A stretch of DNA of 64,000 nt from Nocardia transvalensis NBRC 15921 (GTDB lineage Bacteria > Actinomycetota > Actinomycetes > Mycobacteriales > Mycobacteriaceae): contig NZ_BAGL01000063.1 in NCBI RefSeq assembly GCF_000308875.1, positions 221,210 through 285,209 on the forward strand, read 5' to 3'. The notes under the pieces were generated by a model. That model was not told where the DNA came from, made no database searches, and worked only from the letters and a program-made list of their open reading frames with translations. Positions 34,765 through 43,583 of the stretch are shown in pieces. The translations under genes were made by a program, and so were the position numbers. Each line of letters opens with the position of its first letter. Position 1 is the first letter of the stretch.

Positions 34765-35604
34765 CTACTGGTCGCCCGGGCGGCGGGACCCACGCAGGCG
34801 GGAACCGTCGGGCTTGTCGGCGAAGTAGGCGGCGTTGTCCGGGAACCGCAGCATGGGCTTGCCGTCGACGGTCTCGAACTCGGGCTGGATCGGGTCGATC
34901 GCCGGATCGGCGGCGAGAATGTCGGCGGTGGAGGCGAATTCGCCGATCGCCCGCAACTGCGACCAGGTGGGCGGGAGCAGGATGTCCAGGCCCTCTCGCC
35001 AGCGGTCCATGGATTCGGCGGGCGTGCGCCACGCCACCTCGCGGGCCTCGGAGGTCGCCCCGTCGGCGCGCTGGCCCTCCGGGAGGACGGCGACGAAGAA
35101 GCGGGTGTCGTAGCGGCGCGGTTCGATCACCGGGGTGATCCAGTTGGCCCACGGCCGCAGCAGATCCGCGCGCAGCACCAGGTTCTCGCGGCCCAGGAAC
35201 GTCCCGAGCGAGAGTTCCCGGCGCTCGAGCTGCCGGCGCGCCTCGCGGTAGAGCGAGGTGTCGGAGACGACGCTGTCGGCGGTCGGACCGGCCAGCAGTA
35301 CGCCGCATTCCTCGAACGTCTCGCGCACGGCGGCGCACACCAGCGCCTGCGCCCGCGCCGCGTCGGTCGCGAACTTCCGCGCCCACCACGCCGGATCCGG
35401 CCCCGCCCAGGAGATTTCGGCCTGGGCGTCGGAGGCGTCCACGCCGCCGCCGGGGAAGACCGTCATGCCGGCCGCGAACTCCATGGCCTGCACCCGCCGC
35501 TGCATGAACACCTCGGGCCCCGCTGCCCCGTCACGCACCAGCATCACCGTGGACGCGTCCCTGAGTGGGGGAACGGCGTCCGACTCCGCAACAGTCTCGC
35601 TCAC
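34765..35604 (-). CDS. NUDIX hydrolase (Rv3040c-like)
   Basis: A 279-residue NUDIX protein. The NUDIX box is spread as GGGVDASDAQ ... ALVCAAVRETFEECGVLL, with the REXXEE core reading RETFEE preceded by a long insert. A strand TVMLVRDGAAGPEVFMQRR starts the fold. Proteins of this form cleave nucleoside-diphosphate compounds, including CoA or NAD derivatives; the placement beside an acyl-CoA enzyme hints at acyl-CoA, as inference only. Start GTG 35604 has AGGG nine bases upstream. Same neighbours as Rv3040c. Confidence 0.9.
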   Translation of the reverse strand: MSETVAESDAVPPLRDASTVMLVRDGAAGPEVFMQRRVQAMEFAAGMTVFPGGGVDASDAQAEISWAGPDPAWWARKFATDAARAQALVCAAVRETFEECGVLLAGPTADSVVSDTSLYREARRQLERRELSLGTFLGRENLVLRADLLRPWANWITPVIEPRRYDTRFFVAVLPEGQRADGATSEAREVAWRTPAESMDRWREGLDILLPPTWSQLRAIGEFASTADILAADPAIDPIQPEFETVDGKPMLRFPDNAAYFADKPDGSRLRGSRRPGDQ

Positions 35605-35663
35605 ATCTCGCACCCTAGCGCCTGCTTGGTCGCCGACGGCCGACAGGTGCGCGAGCCGGGCGG

Positions 35664-36554
35664 CTACCCGCGGCGATGCCGCCCGAACCGGTGCGAGCGA
35701 CGGGCGAAGAAGCGGCCGTCGATGCGGTCGAGGGTGATGGACTGGCGGAAGGCCTCGCTGAGCTTCTCCGCGGTCACCACCTCCTCCAGCAGTCCCTGCG
35801 CCACCACGCTGCCCTCGTTGAGGAGCAACGCGTGGGTGAATCCCGGCGGGATCTCCTCCACGTGGTGGGTGACCAGCACGGTGGCCGGCGCGTCCGGGTC
35901 GGCGGCCAGATCGCCCAGCTTCTCGACCAGTTCCTCGCGGCCGCCCAGATCGAGTCCTGCGGCCGGCTCGTCGAGCAGGAGCAGTTCCGGATCGGTCATC
36001 AGCGCCCGCGCGATCAGCACGCGTTTGCGCTCGCCCTCCGACAGGGTGCCGTAGGCGCGATCGGAAAGATGTTCGGCGCCCAGGCTTTCCAGCATGTCGA
36101 TGGCGCGGTCGGTGTCGACGTCGTCGTACTCCTCGCGCCAGCGGCCGATCACCGCGTACCCGGCCGAGACGACCAGGTCGCCGACCTTCTCGTCGAGCGG
36201 CACCCGGCTGGCCACCGCCGCCGACGACAGCCCGATGCGGGGACGTAACTCGGTGATGTCGGTATGGCCGATCGTCTCGCCGAGCAGATTGGCCGTGCCC
36301 GAGGTCGGATGCACCTCGGCGGCGGCCATCCGCAGCAGCGACGTCTTGCCGGCGCCGTTGGGGCCGAGCACGACCCAGCGTTCGTCTAGTTCCACCTGCC
36401 AGCTGACAGGTCCCACCAGAGTGTGACCCGAGCGCCGGACGGTCACCTCGTTGAAGTCGATGAGCAGATCGGGATCCGGTTGCGGCACGGGGTCCATCTT
36501 GGCCCACGCCCGCGAACCGCTGCCAACGTGGTCGGTTTGCACGTTAAGTGTCAT
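35664..36554 (-). CDS. ABC transporter ATP-binding protein (Rv3041c-like)
   Basis: A 296-residue ATPase with Walker A GPNGAGKTS, signature LSEGERKRV, Walker B ELLLLDEPAAGLD and the His switch in VLVTHHVEEIPPG. It resembles ModF/YhaQ-like soluble ATPases and Rv3041c. No large permease is encoded next to it, only a 55-residue membrane protein whose stop overlaps this start in ATGA. That overlap supports ATG 36554; ATG 36497 is the alternative and fits a shorter N terminus. Transport substrate unknown. Confidence 0.87.
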   Translation of the reverse strand: MTLNVQTDHVGSGSRAWAKMDPVPQPDPDLLIDFNEVTVRRSGHTLVGPVSWQVELDERWVVLGPNGAGKTSLLRMAAAEVHPTSGTANLLGETIGHTDITELRPRIGLSSAAVASRVPLDEKVGDLVVSAGYAVIGRWREEYDDVDTDRAIDMLESLGAEHLSDRAYGTLSEGERKRVLIARALMTDPELLLLDEPAAGLDLGGREELVEKLGDLAADPDAPATVLVTHHVEEIPPGFTHALLLNEGSVVAQGLLEEVVTAEKLSEAFRQSITLDRIDGRFFARRSHRFGRHRRG

Positions 36555-36718
36555 AGTCTCCCGCGCGGCCGTCCGCGCGCTAATTCGTCGTCGAACCTGT
36601 GTGATTCGGGACTCCTGCGCGGGCGCGGGCGCGGCCGGCGGAACAACCGGCCCAGAACAAGAGCGATCGGAATCGAGCACACGACCCAGATGCCGAGCAC
36701 GATCCACAGTGTCGTCAT
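36551..36718 (-). CDS. Small single-pass membrane protein
   Basis: A 55-residue protein: one hydrophobic helix (TTLWIVLGIWVVCSIPIALVLG) followed by a strongly basic tail rich in Arg and Pro, placing the C terminus in the cytoplasm. GGAGG lies ten bases before ATG 36718. Its stop overlaps the start of the ABC ATPase, so it may be a membrane partner of that orphan ATPase. No family recognised. Confidence 0.6.
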   Translation of the reverse strand: MTTLWIVLGIWVVCSIPIALVLGRLFRRPRPRPRRSPESHRFDDELARGRPRGRL

Positions 36719-36795
36719 ATCCGTCGCACCTCCGCGAGACGTGCCCCGATACTGCCCCAATACCGCCTCCGAGTCGACCGCACGGCGCACCTGCG

Positions 36796-37572
36796 TCACG
36801 CGGCCGACAGGTCACCGGGCGGGACCGCGATGACCGTGATCGAGCCCGGCGCCACCTCCGTGAACCCGGCGTCGCGGACCGCGGTCGCCGAACCCTCCCG
36901 GACCCGGTCGCACAGCGCGGCCCACCGCGCCGGACGCGCGTCGCGGACCGAACACCGGTAACCCTGCCGCGACCACGCGTACGCCCGATCCACCGGCAGC
37001 GCACCCGCCAGCAGCATGCTCGCGTGCCCGGCCTGTGCGGCGGCCTTGCCGACAGTCATACCCAATTCCGAATTGACCCAAAGCACAGGCAGTTCCGGAT
37101 CGGCCGGGCCGGGCGTGTCGGCTTCCAGATCGGTGCCTCCGATCTGCAGTTTCCGGATGCGCGGGTCGATTTCACCGATCGGACCCGGCACCAGCGCGCG
37201 GGCCTGCGCGCCGCCGATCTCCGCTGTGACGCCGTCGACCTCGCCGGCCGCCAGCCACTGCGCGCCTCGTGCCCGCCGCGCGACCTTGCGGATGCGCGAC
37301 CGTTTCCAAGCCAGATATCGCGGTTCCCACTCCCCCTCCGGGCCGACCCGCGGATCCAGGCACAGCGCCACCACCGCCGTGGCCGCGGCCTCCAGCAGCG
37401 CGCTGCGGGGCGGCGGATCGACCTTGGGAATGTGCAGCACCATCTGCATGGCCTGGACGAGCGCGGGATCGTCCGGATCGCCGCCACCGCCGTATCCCCG
37501 GGCCAATTCCGCGTGCCGCGCGACGAATCCGTCGTCAAGCTCCCGCGTCACGGCTCCCACCGGCTCACTCAT
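36796..37572 (-). CDS. Pth2-type peptidyl-tRNA hydrolase domain protein
   Basis: A 258-residue protein. The C-terminal 110 residues match peptidyl-tRNA hydrolase 2: LPVLWVNSELGMTVGKAAAQAGHASMLLAG carries the GK..AQ..HA pattern of the family, and the end EVAPGSITVIAVPPG matches the family's last strand. The N-terminal 140 residues are an actinobacterial extension without known motif. A role in recycling peptidyl-tRNA is likely, but this would be in addition to the essential Pth1, which is not in this window. ATG 37572. Confidence 0.78.
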   Translation of the reverse strand: MSEPVGAVTRELDDGFVARHAELARGYGGGGDPDDPALVQAMQMVLHIPKVDPPPRSALLEAAATAVVALCLDPRVGPEGEWEPRYLAWKRSRIRKVARRARGAQWLAAGEVDGVTAEIGGAQARALVPGPIGEIDPRIRKLQIGGTDLEADTPGPADPELPVLWVNSELGMTVGKAAAQAGHASMLLAGALPVDRAYAWSRQGYRCSVRDARPARWAALCDRVREGSATAVRDAGFTEVAPGSITVIAVPPGDLSAA

Positions 37573-37677
37573 CCGCGCCTGCACCCCCGGCCGAGCCGCC
37601 ACCCGTTCCAGACAACCACCTCTCCCTTCCGACACCCCAGCCTCCCATGCCGCACCCCACCCCACACGCCCCAACAC

Positions 37678-37757
37678 CTTCCCGCACCCCTTACGTACTC
37701 CCGCACCCCTTCCAGTCGTCCGGAAGGGGTGCGGGAGTGTGCAGGGGGTGCGGGAAG
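37678..37757. terminator. Nested inverted repeats after the chagasin-like gene
   Basis: Inner arms ACTCCCGCACCCCTTCC (37697-37713) and their complement at 37722-37738 form a 17-bp stem with an 8-base loop. Outer arms CTTCCCGCACCCC (37678-37690) and the complement (37745-37757) can add a second stem. Located 14 bases after the stop of the leftward gene at 37771, so a strong terminator is likely. The flanking sequence repeats GCACCCC several times. Confidence 0.7.
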
Positions 37758-37770
37758 CGGGTGGCTCGGG

Positions 37771-38193
37771 TCAGGGGGCGACGGTGACGGTGAGGGTGAA
37801 GTGTTGGGCGGGTTCGGTTCCCGCTTCCCAGGGGCGGGCGTAGCCCAGGTGCAAGGCGGTGGCGCCGGGGGTCTTGGCGGTGAAGCGCCAGCGGGAGGTG
37901 CCGCCGATGCCCGCGGCATTGCCCGCGTCGGCGGCGGGGCGGTAGTCCGGGTCGCCGGCCTGGTCGAGGACGGTCTGGTCGAGGTCGATCAGGTCCCACT
38001 GGTAGCCGGTGCTCGGATTCGCCGCGAGGGAGACCTCGAGGGTCTGTCCGGGGGCGAGCGACACCGCTTTGCCGTCGAAGTCCCCGGTGACGCTCACGGC
38101 GTCCGCGGAACTCGTCTTCGCGTGGGCGGAGTCGTCGTTCCCGCACGCGACCAGCGTCAGGCCGAGCATCAGCACCAGCAGGGGTGTACGCAC
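37771..38193 (-). CDS. Chagasin-like protease inhibitor lipoprotein
   Basis: A 140-residue lipoprotein with a signal peptide and lipobox LVAC (Cys17). The mature part has the three inhibitor loops of the chagasin/I42 family: NPSTGY at 59-64, a glycine-rich GIGGTSRWRF loop, and the ARPWE loop. Chagasins block papain-family cysteine proteases. In a soil actinobacterium an envelope-anchored copy could guard against proteases of predators or hosts, as inference. Start GTG 38193 with GGGAG seven bases upstream. Confidence 0.88.
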   Translation of the reverse strand: MRTPLLVLMLGLTLVACGNDDSAHAKTSSADAVSVTGDFDGKAVSLAPGQTLEVSLAANPSTGYQWDLIDLDQTVLDQAGDPDYRPAADAGNAAGIGGTSRWRFTAKTPGATALHLGYARPWEAGTEPAQHFTLTVTVAP

Positions 38194-38318
38194 GCGGTTC
38201 TCCCAGTCGTCGGCCTCGCCAGCGCGAGAGCAAATCCCGGGCAGACATTACCGAGGGTGGATGGCGGGAAGCCGCAACCGGGCCGAGCGATCGTTCAGCT
38301 ATCCTCCGCGGCAAGGGA

Positions 38319-38422
38319 TTCCGGCCAAAAGCATGCCGGAAGAAGAGCTTCTCGGCCCGCTTCCGTACTGGCTGGGCGTCTCGGCGCGCTTCCTCATTGT
38401 TCCGGCGCGCTTTTGGCCGGAA
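38319..38422. repeat. Dispersed hairpin family: two inverted copies
   Basis: A reverse copy at 38319-38341 and a forward variant copy (GCGCGC replacing GCATGC) at 38400-38422, separated by 58 bases. The second touches the stop codon of serB (38423-38425). A larger fold joining both copies is possible. Confidence 0.88.
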
Positions 38423-39670
38423 TCAATTCAACGGAACGCGGCGTAGTAGGCCGTCGCGGGCGTCGGCGGCCTCGACCTCGTCGCGGGTGACGCCGAGGAT
38501 GAACAGGAGAGCGTCGAGGTAGGGGTGGGAGAGGGCGGCGTCGGCGACCTCGCGCAGGGCGGGTTTGGCGTTGAAGGCGATGCCCAGGCCGGCCGCGTTG
38601 AGCATGTCGATATCGTTGGCGCCGTCGCCGACGGCGACGGTCTGCTCCATCGGGACGCCCGCCTCGGCGGCGAAACGCCGGAGGGCCACGGCTTTTCCGG
38701 GCCGGTCGACGATCTCGCCGATCACCTTGCCGGTGAGTTTGCCGCCCGCCACCTCGAGCGTATTGGCCTGGACGAAGTCCAGTTCCAGATCGTGCGCCAG
38801 CGGTTCGATCACCTGCCGGAAACCGCCGGACACCACGCCGCACCGGAAACCCAGGCGGCGCAGCGTGCGAATGGTGGTGCGGGCGCCGGGGGTGAGTTCG
38901 ATGGTCTCGGCGACCTCGTCGATCACCGATTCGTCCAAGCCGCCCAGCGTCGCCACGCGCTGGCGCAGCGATTCGGCGAAGTCGATCTCGCCGCGCATGG
39001 CGGCCTCGGTCACCTTGCGCACCTCGTCCTCGACGCCGGCGTGCGCGGCCAGCATCTCGATCACCTCGCCCTGGATGAGCGTGGAGTCGACGTCGAACAC
39101 GATGAGCCGCTTGGCCCGTCGTGCCAGGCCCGCGCGCTCGACCGCGACGTCGACGTTCTCCTTCACGGCGACGGTGGCCAGCGCCGTGCGCAGGCGGGTC
39201 TCCGAGGTCGTATCGGCCGGAGCGGTCACCATCAGTTCCAGACCGGTCACCGGATAGTCGGCGATCCCGCGGATCGAGTCGATGTTGACGTTCTGCTTGG
39301 CGAGTTTGCGCGCGATCGCGCTGAACGCCCGCGCGGTCACCGGACTGCCCAGCACCACGACCGCGTGCGTCGACAGTCGCGCACCGCCCACGGAGTTCGC
39401 GCCGATCTCGACGTCGACCTGCATGCCGATGCTGGCCATCGCGTCCTCGAGCTGGTCCTGGAGGTTCTCCGGATCCGCCGGGCAGGTCACCAGCACGCCG
39501 AGGGTGAGCCGGCCGCGGATCACGACCTGTTCGACGTCGAGCAGGCTGACGCCGTTGCGCGACAGGGCCGTCAGCAGCACCGAGGTCACACCCGGTTTGT
39601 CGGGTCCGGTGACGGTGATCAGCACGGTCGTCTCGGACGCGCTCAAGCGAAGCTCCGTTTCTCGTGACAT
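38423..39670 (-). CDS. serB: Phosphoserine phosphatase (ACT-HAD, SerB2-like)
   Basis: A 415-residue enzyme. The first 180 residues form two ACT domains (VLITVTGPDKPGVTSVLL and VVLGSPVTARAFSAIARKLA). A HAD phosphatase domain follows with catalytic DVDST (Asp193 and Asp195), then VVSGGFRQVIEPLA and VAVGDGANDIDMLNAAGLGIAF. It releases phosphate from O-phosphoserine, the last step of serine synthesis; ACT domains suggest feedback by serine. Length and neighbours (ctaD upstream) match Rv3042c. A hairpin repeat begins right after the stop. Confidence 0.95.
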   Translation of the reverse strand: MSRETELRLSASETTVLITVTGPDKPGVTSVLLTALSRNGVSLLDVEQVVIRGRLTLGVLVTCPADPENLQDQLEDAMASIGMQVDVEIGANSVGGARLSTHAVVVLGSPVTARAFSAIARKLAKQNVNIDSIRGIADYPVTGLELMVTAPADTTSETRLRTALATVAVKENVDVAVERAGLARRAKRLIVFDVDSTLIQGEVIEMLAAHAGVEDEVRKVTEAAMRGEIDFAESLRQRVATLGGLDESVIDEVAETIELTPGARTTIRTLRRLGFRCGVVSGGFRQVIEPLAHDLELDFVQANTLEVAGGKLTGKVIGEIVDRPGKAVALRRFAAEAGVPMEQTVAVGDGANDIDMLNAAGLGIAFNAKPALREVADAALSHPYLDALLFILGVTRDEVEAADARDGLLRRVPLN

Positions 39671-39772
39671 GCACGGCCGCCGACGCGACCCGGGTCATTG
39701 TCTCAGGTCGGCACGGCCGTACGGCAGGCTGCCCGGCGCCGCGTGGCCGGTATCACGCGGCCCGGAAACCGG

Positions 39773-39806
39773 CCGCGGCGGCCGTCGTAGTCGACGGCCG
39801 CCGCGG
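39773..39806 (-). terminator. Terminator of ctaD
   Basis: Perfect 15-base arms, 39773-39787 and 39792-39806, around a four-base loop, 15 bases after the ctaD stop. No T run, so it may slow RNA polymerase or protect the 3' end. Confidence 0.75.
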
Positions 39807-39821
39807 ATTCGGTAGGAGGGG

Positions 39822-41558
39822 TTAGCTCGAGACCTTCTCGGGCTCCTTCACATGCACTGCCTTCCCGCCCCAGCCGACGTGCGCTTCGGCGCGCATCCGC
39901 TCGACCATATGCGGGTAGTGCAGCTCGAACGCCGGACGCTCCGACCGGATACGCGGCAACTCGTAGAAGTTGTGTCGCGGCGGCGGGCAGGTGGTGGCCC
40001 ATTCCAGCGAGTTGCCGTAGCCCCACGGATCGTCCACGGTGACGACCTCGCCGTACCGGTAGCTCTTGAAGACGTTCCAGATGAACGGCAGCGTCGAGGC
40101 TCCCAGGATGAAGGCGCCGATCGTGGAGATGGTGTTCAGCATCGTGAACCCGTCGGTGGGCAGGTAGTCGGCGTAGCGGCGCGGCATGCCTTCCGCGCCC
40201 AGCCAGTGCTGCACCAGGAAGGTGGTGTGGAAGCCGATCATGGTCGCCCAGAAGTGCCACTTGCCCAGGCGCTCGTCCATCATGCGCCCGGTCATCTTCG
40301 GGAACCAGAAGTAGATGCCCGCATAGGTCGCGAACACGATGGTGCCGAAGAGCACGTAGTGGAAGTGGGCGACGACGAAGTAGGTATCCGAGACGTGGAA
40401 GTCCAGCGGCGGGCTGGCCAGGATGACGCCCGACAGGCCACCGAACAGGAACGTCACGATGAACCCGACCGAGAACAGCATCGGCGACTCGAACGTCAAC
40501 TGCCCCTTCCACATCGTCCCGATCCAGTTGAAGAACTTCACACCCGTCGGCACCGCGATCAAGAACGTCATGAACGAGAAATACGGCAGCAGGACCGCGC
40601 CGGTGGCGTACATGTGATGCGCCCAGACCGCGATGGACAACGCGGCGATACCCAGGGTCGCGTAGACGAGGGTGGTGTATCCGAAGATCGGCTTCCGGCT
40701 GAACACCGGGAAAATCTCCGACACGATCCCGAAGAACGGCAACGCGATGATGTACACCTCGGGATGCCCGAAATACCAGAACAAATGCTGATACAGCAGC
40801 GCACCACCGGAAGCCGGATCGTAGATGTGCCCACCCAGGTGCCGATCGTAGGCCAGCGCCATCAACGCGGCGGTCAGCAGCGGGAAGGCCAGCAGCACGA
40901 GCACGCTGGTGACGGCGATGTTCCAGGTGAAGATCGGCATCCGGAACAGCGTCATACCGGGAGCGCGCAGGCAGACCACGGTGGTGAGCATGTTCACGCC
41001 GCCGAGGATGGTGCCCAGACCCGAGACGGCCAGACCCAGGATCCACAGGTCGGCGCCGACGCCGGGCGAGTGCACGATGTCCGACAGCGGTGTGTAGGCC
41101 GTCCAGCCGAAGTCGGCGGCACCGCCGGGGGTGATGAAGCCCGCGGTCGCCATCGTCGCGCCGAACAGGTACAGCCAGTAGCTGAACGCGTTCAGGCGCG
41201 GAAAGGCCACGTCGGGGGCGCCGATCTGCAATGGCAGCACGATATTCGCGAAGCCGAACACGATCGCGGTCGCGTAGAACAGCAGCATGATCGTGCCGTG
41301 CATGGTGAACAGCTGATTGAACTGTTCCGGCGACAGGAACTGCAGGCCCGGACGCGCCAGCTCACCACGCATCAGCAGCGCCATCACGCCACCGATGAGG
41401 AAGAACGACATCGCCGTCACCAGGTACATCACGCCCAGCACCTTGGGGTCGGTGGTCGTGACAGCCTTGTACAGGAAGGACCCCTTCGGCCCCAGACGTT
41501 GTGGGTACGGCCGAGTCGCTTCCAACTTCGGGACTGGCTGGGGCTCTACAGCAGTCAC
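39822..41558 (-). CDS. ctaD: Cytochrome c oxidase subunit I (aa3 type)
   Basis: A 578-residue membrane protein with twelve predicted helices. The heme a ligand is in FTMHGTIMLLF, the CuB-Tyr crosslink region is FWYFGHPEVYIIALP, the CuB histidines WAHHMYATG and the heme a3 and a ligands HFHYVLFG. It is the catalytic core of the terminal oxidase that reduces oxygen with electrons from cytochrome c; subunits II and III are elsewhere. Start GTG 41558 has GGAGG five bases upstream. Same position as Rv3043c. Confidence 0.96.
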   Translation of the reverse strand: MTAVEPQPVPKLEATRPYPQRLGPKGSFLYKAVTTTDPKVLGVMYLVTAMSFFLIGGVMALLMRGELARPGLQFLSPEQFNQLFTMHGTIMLLFYATAIVFGFANIVLPLQIGAPDVAFPRLNAFSYWLYLFGATMATAGFITPGGAADFGWTAYTPLSDIVHSPGVGADLWILGLAVSGLGTILGGVNMLTTVVCLRAPGMTLFRMPIFTWNIAVTSVLVLLAFPLLTAALMALAYDRHLGGHIYDPASGGALLYQHLFWYFGHPEVYIIALPFFGIVSEIFPVFSRKPIFGYTTLVYATLGIAALSIAVWAHHMYATGAVLLPYFSFMTFLIAVPTGVKFFNWIGTMWKGQLTFESPMLFSVGFIVTFLFGGLSGVILASPPLDFHVSDTYFVVAHFHYVLFGTIVFATYAGIYFWFPKMTGRMMDERLGKWHFWATMIGFHTTFLVQHWLGAEGMPRRYADYLPTDGFTMLNTISTIGAFILGASTLPFIWNVFKSYRYGEVVTVDDPWGYGNSLEWATTCPPPRHNFYELPRIRSERPAFELHYPHMVERMRAEAHVGWGGKAVHVKEPEKVSS

Positions 41559-41717
41559 TGATCCTCCATTAGGTGTGGCCTGGTAGCCGGTCGTCTCACG
41601 ACAATCCGCTACGACGCATCGTAAACCGTGCTGTCCCAGGGCATCGCGCCCGGTCCTACTCTCTGTCGTAATTGGATGGTCGGGACCCGGCGGGCGGGGT
41701 CCGCGCCGGTGTGGTCG

Positions 41718-41747
41718 TTGGGGCTGTGCCCTGGGCGTGTGTACCCT
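41718..41747 (+). promoter_or_regulatory. Probable leaderless promoter of fecB
   Basis: TTGGGG (41718-41723), 18-base spacer and TACCCT (41742-41747) place the transcription start at or beside ATG 41754. The ATG has no convincing Shine-Dalgarno, which fits. Confidence 0.5.
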
Positions 41748-41753
41748 TCCCGC

Positions 41754-42818
41754 ATGCCGGTGATCGAGGTCGAATCCACCCGAAACACCACCCGTCGCGT
41801 ACGAGCCGGCGGCTTGGCGGCCGTTGCCGCCCTGACGCTCGTCGCGGGCTGCGGCCAGAGCGCCGACGACGAGGCCAGCATCGTGCGCACCACCACCAAT
41901 ATCGGCGGCGCCGCGGTGGTCGGCATCGAACGCGATACCCGCACCGCCTGCGCGCTGCCGTCGGCGCCGGACCAGCCGTCCGGCACCCGCACCGTGCAGC
42001 AGCCCGCGGGCACGGTGCAGGTTCCGGCCGATCCGCAGCGCATCGTCGTCCTCGACACCGCGGCCCTCGACGCCGTCTGCGGGGTCGGGCTGTGGGAGCG
42101 AGTGGTCGGCGCGGCGACGATGGCCGGTCCGACGCCGCAGCCCGCCTATATGGGCACCGGCGTGCAGAAGATTCCGAGCGTCGGCGGCATCGGCGCCCCG
42201 GATATCGCCGCCATCACGGCGCTGCATCCCGATCTGATCATCGGCGCGCCCGGCGAGGGCGATTTCGGCGCGCTGAGCGGCGTCGCGCCCACCGTGCAGG
42301 TCGGTCCCGGCAGCTGGCAGTCGGTCTTCAGCTCCTACGCCGAGGCCATGGGCCGCAGCAAAGCCGGGGCAAAGGCCATCGAGGACTACCGCACCGCCGC
42401 CCGCGACACCGGTAACGCCGTCGCGGCGAACCTGTCGCAAGCCTCGGTCATCCGCTTCACCGCCGACGACATCCAGGTGCAGGGCACCGACAGCTTCGCC
42501 GGGCAGGTGCTCGCCGACACCGGGGTGCAGCGGCCGGGCGCCCAGCGCGGCGCCTCGTTCGGCGTCGGCAGCCTCTCCTCCGAGGGTGACCGCGACAAGC
42601 TCGAGGGCGACATCATCTACCTGATGTTCGACGGCCCCGACGGCGAGAGCCACGGGAAGAAGGCGATGGACGGCAAGGACTGGGAGAAGCTCAGCGCCGT
42701 CATCGACCGCCGCGAATTCGCCGTCGAGGATCCCATCTGGCACGGCACCGGCATCACCGCCGCCCGCGCCATCCTCACCGACCTGCAGAAGACCCTGAAC
42801 GGATACGTCACCGACTGA
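41754..42818 (+). CDS. fecB: Siderophore/heme substrate-binding lipoprotein (FecB)
   Basis: A 354-residue periplasmic-binding-protein-like lipoprotein with lipobox LVAGC (Cys33). The class III binding fold shows RIVVLDTAALDAVCGVGLWERVVGAA, IAAITALHPDLIIGAPGEGDFGAL and the bridging helix. Homologous to Rv3044 FecB, reported to bind iron carriers and to affect envelope permeability. No iron ABC permease is next to it, as in mycobacteria. It converges on the DUF1579 lipoprotein gene with seven bases between. Confidence 0.92.
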   Translation: MPVIEVESTRNTTRRVRAGGLAAVAALTLVAGCGQSADDEASIVRTTTNIGGAAVVGIERDTRTACALPSAPDQPSGTRTVQQPAGTVQVPADPQRIVVLDTAALDAVCGVGLWERVVGAATMAGPTPQPAYMGTGVQKIPSVGGIGAPDIAAITALHPDLIIGAPGEGDFGALSGVAPTVQVGPGSWQSVFSSYAEAMGRSKAGAKAIEDYRTAARDTGNAVAANLSQASVIRFTADDIQVQGTDSFAGQVLADTGVQRPGAQRGASFGVGSLSSEGDRDKLEGDIIYLMFDGPDGESHGKKAMDGKDWEKLSAVIDRREFAVEDPIWHGTGITAARAILTDLQKTLNGYVTD

Positions 42819-42825
42819 GAGCGGA

Positions 42826-43458
42826 CTACTTCCGCCTGGTCAGTTCGACGCGATCGGCGAGCAGTTCCGCCTGTCCGGGCGGGGTGAAATAGATCTCCAT
42901 CGTCACACGATCGGGCGAGGTCAGCGCGATCCTGGTGCGCATCGCGATCGTCTGCCCGACGAACTGCGGTCCCAGCACGCCCGGATCGGTGAACTCCCCG
43001 GCCGTCACGATATCGGCCTGTCCGCCACTGCCTTTCGCACCCTTGTAGGTCATGGTCATCGGCGTGACACTGTCGACGGTCGTCCACTCGTAGCGATCGT
43101 CGGTCGGCGCGTAACCCAGCAGGCCGAGCCGGTAGTAAGGCTTGCCGCCGAAGTTGCCCTCGGCCTCTTCGCGCAGGAAGTTGCCGCCGGTCTCGGTGAT
43201 CCAGCCCCATCGCGACACGATCCGGCTGCGGACCGGATTATCCGCGGTGCCGCCGGCGATGAAGGTGGACTTGTCGCCGTCCCATTCGCCGACCAGCTGG
43301 TTCAGGCGGCGGTGTCCCGCATCCTGCTGGTCGGGCGCGACCGCCGGCGCGCTACTCGCGGGCGCGGGCTCGGATTTCGTCTCGCCGGAGCACCCGCCGG
43401 CGAACAGGGCAAGTGCGGCGACCGCGATCGGCAACATCCGGAACCGGTTCGATCTCAT
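42826..43458 (-). CDS. DUF1579 family lipoprotein
   Basis: A 210-residue lipoprotein, lipobox LFAGGC (Cys23). The mature part has RLNQLVGEWDGDKSTF and further strands of a lipocalin-like barrel typical of DUF1579, ending IYFTPPGQAELLADRVELTRR. Family function unknown; lipocalin folds usually bind small hydrophobic molecules. ATG 43458 with AAGGAT upstream. Nothing similar was recalled in the mycobacterial block at this place. Confidence 0.75.
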   Translation of the reverse strand: MRSNRFRMLPIAVAALALFAGGCSGETKSEPAPASSAPAVAPDQQDAGHRRLNQLVGEWDGDKSTFIAGGTADNPVRSRIVSRWGWITETGGNFLREEAEGNFGGKPYYRLGLLGYAPTDDRYEWTTVDSVTPMTMTYKGAKGSGGQADIVTAGEFTDPGVLGPQFVGQTIAMRTRIALTSPDRVTMEIYFTPPGQAELLADRVELTRRK

Positions 43459-43583
43459 CGACAATCCTTGTCGTGCAGAGCTTTACTCCCGATGCGGGGA
43501 TCGACACCGGGAAGGCTGTGTAAGCAAAGCCCACCGGCCGACCGGCCGCAACGGGTGTTCTCACGGCTGGGATTCGCCCGGTC

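Noticed and set aside
39852..41561. Rightward 569-codon frame opposite ctaD
   Set aside because: Antisense shadow rich in Arg, Gln and His; ctaD is certain.
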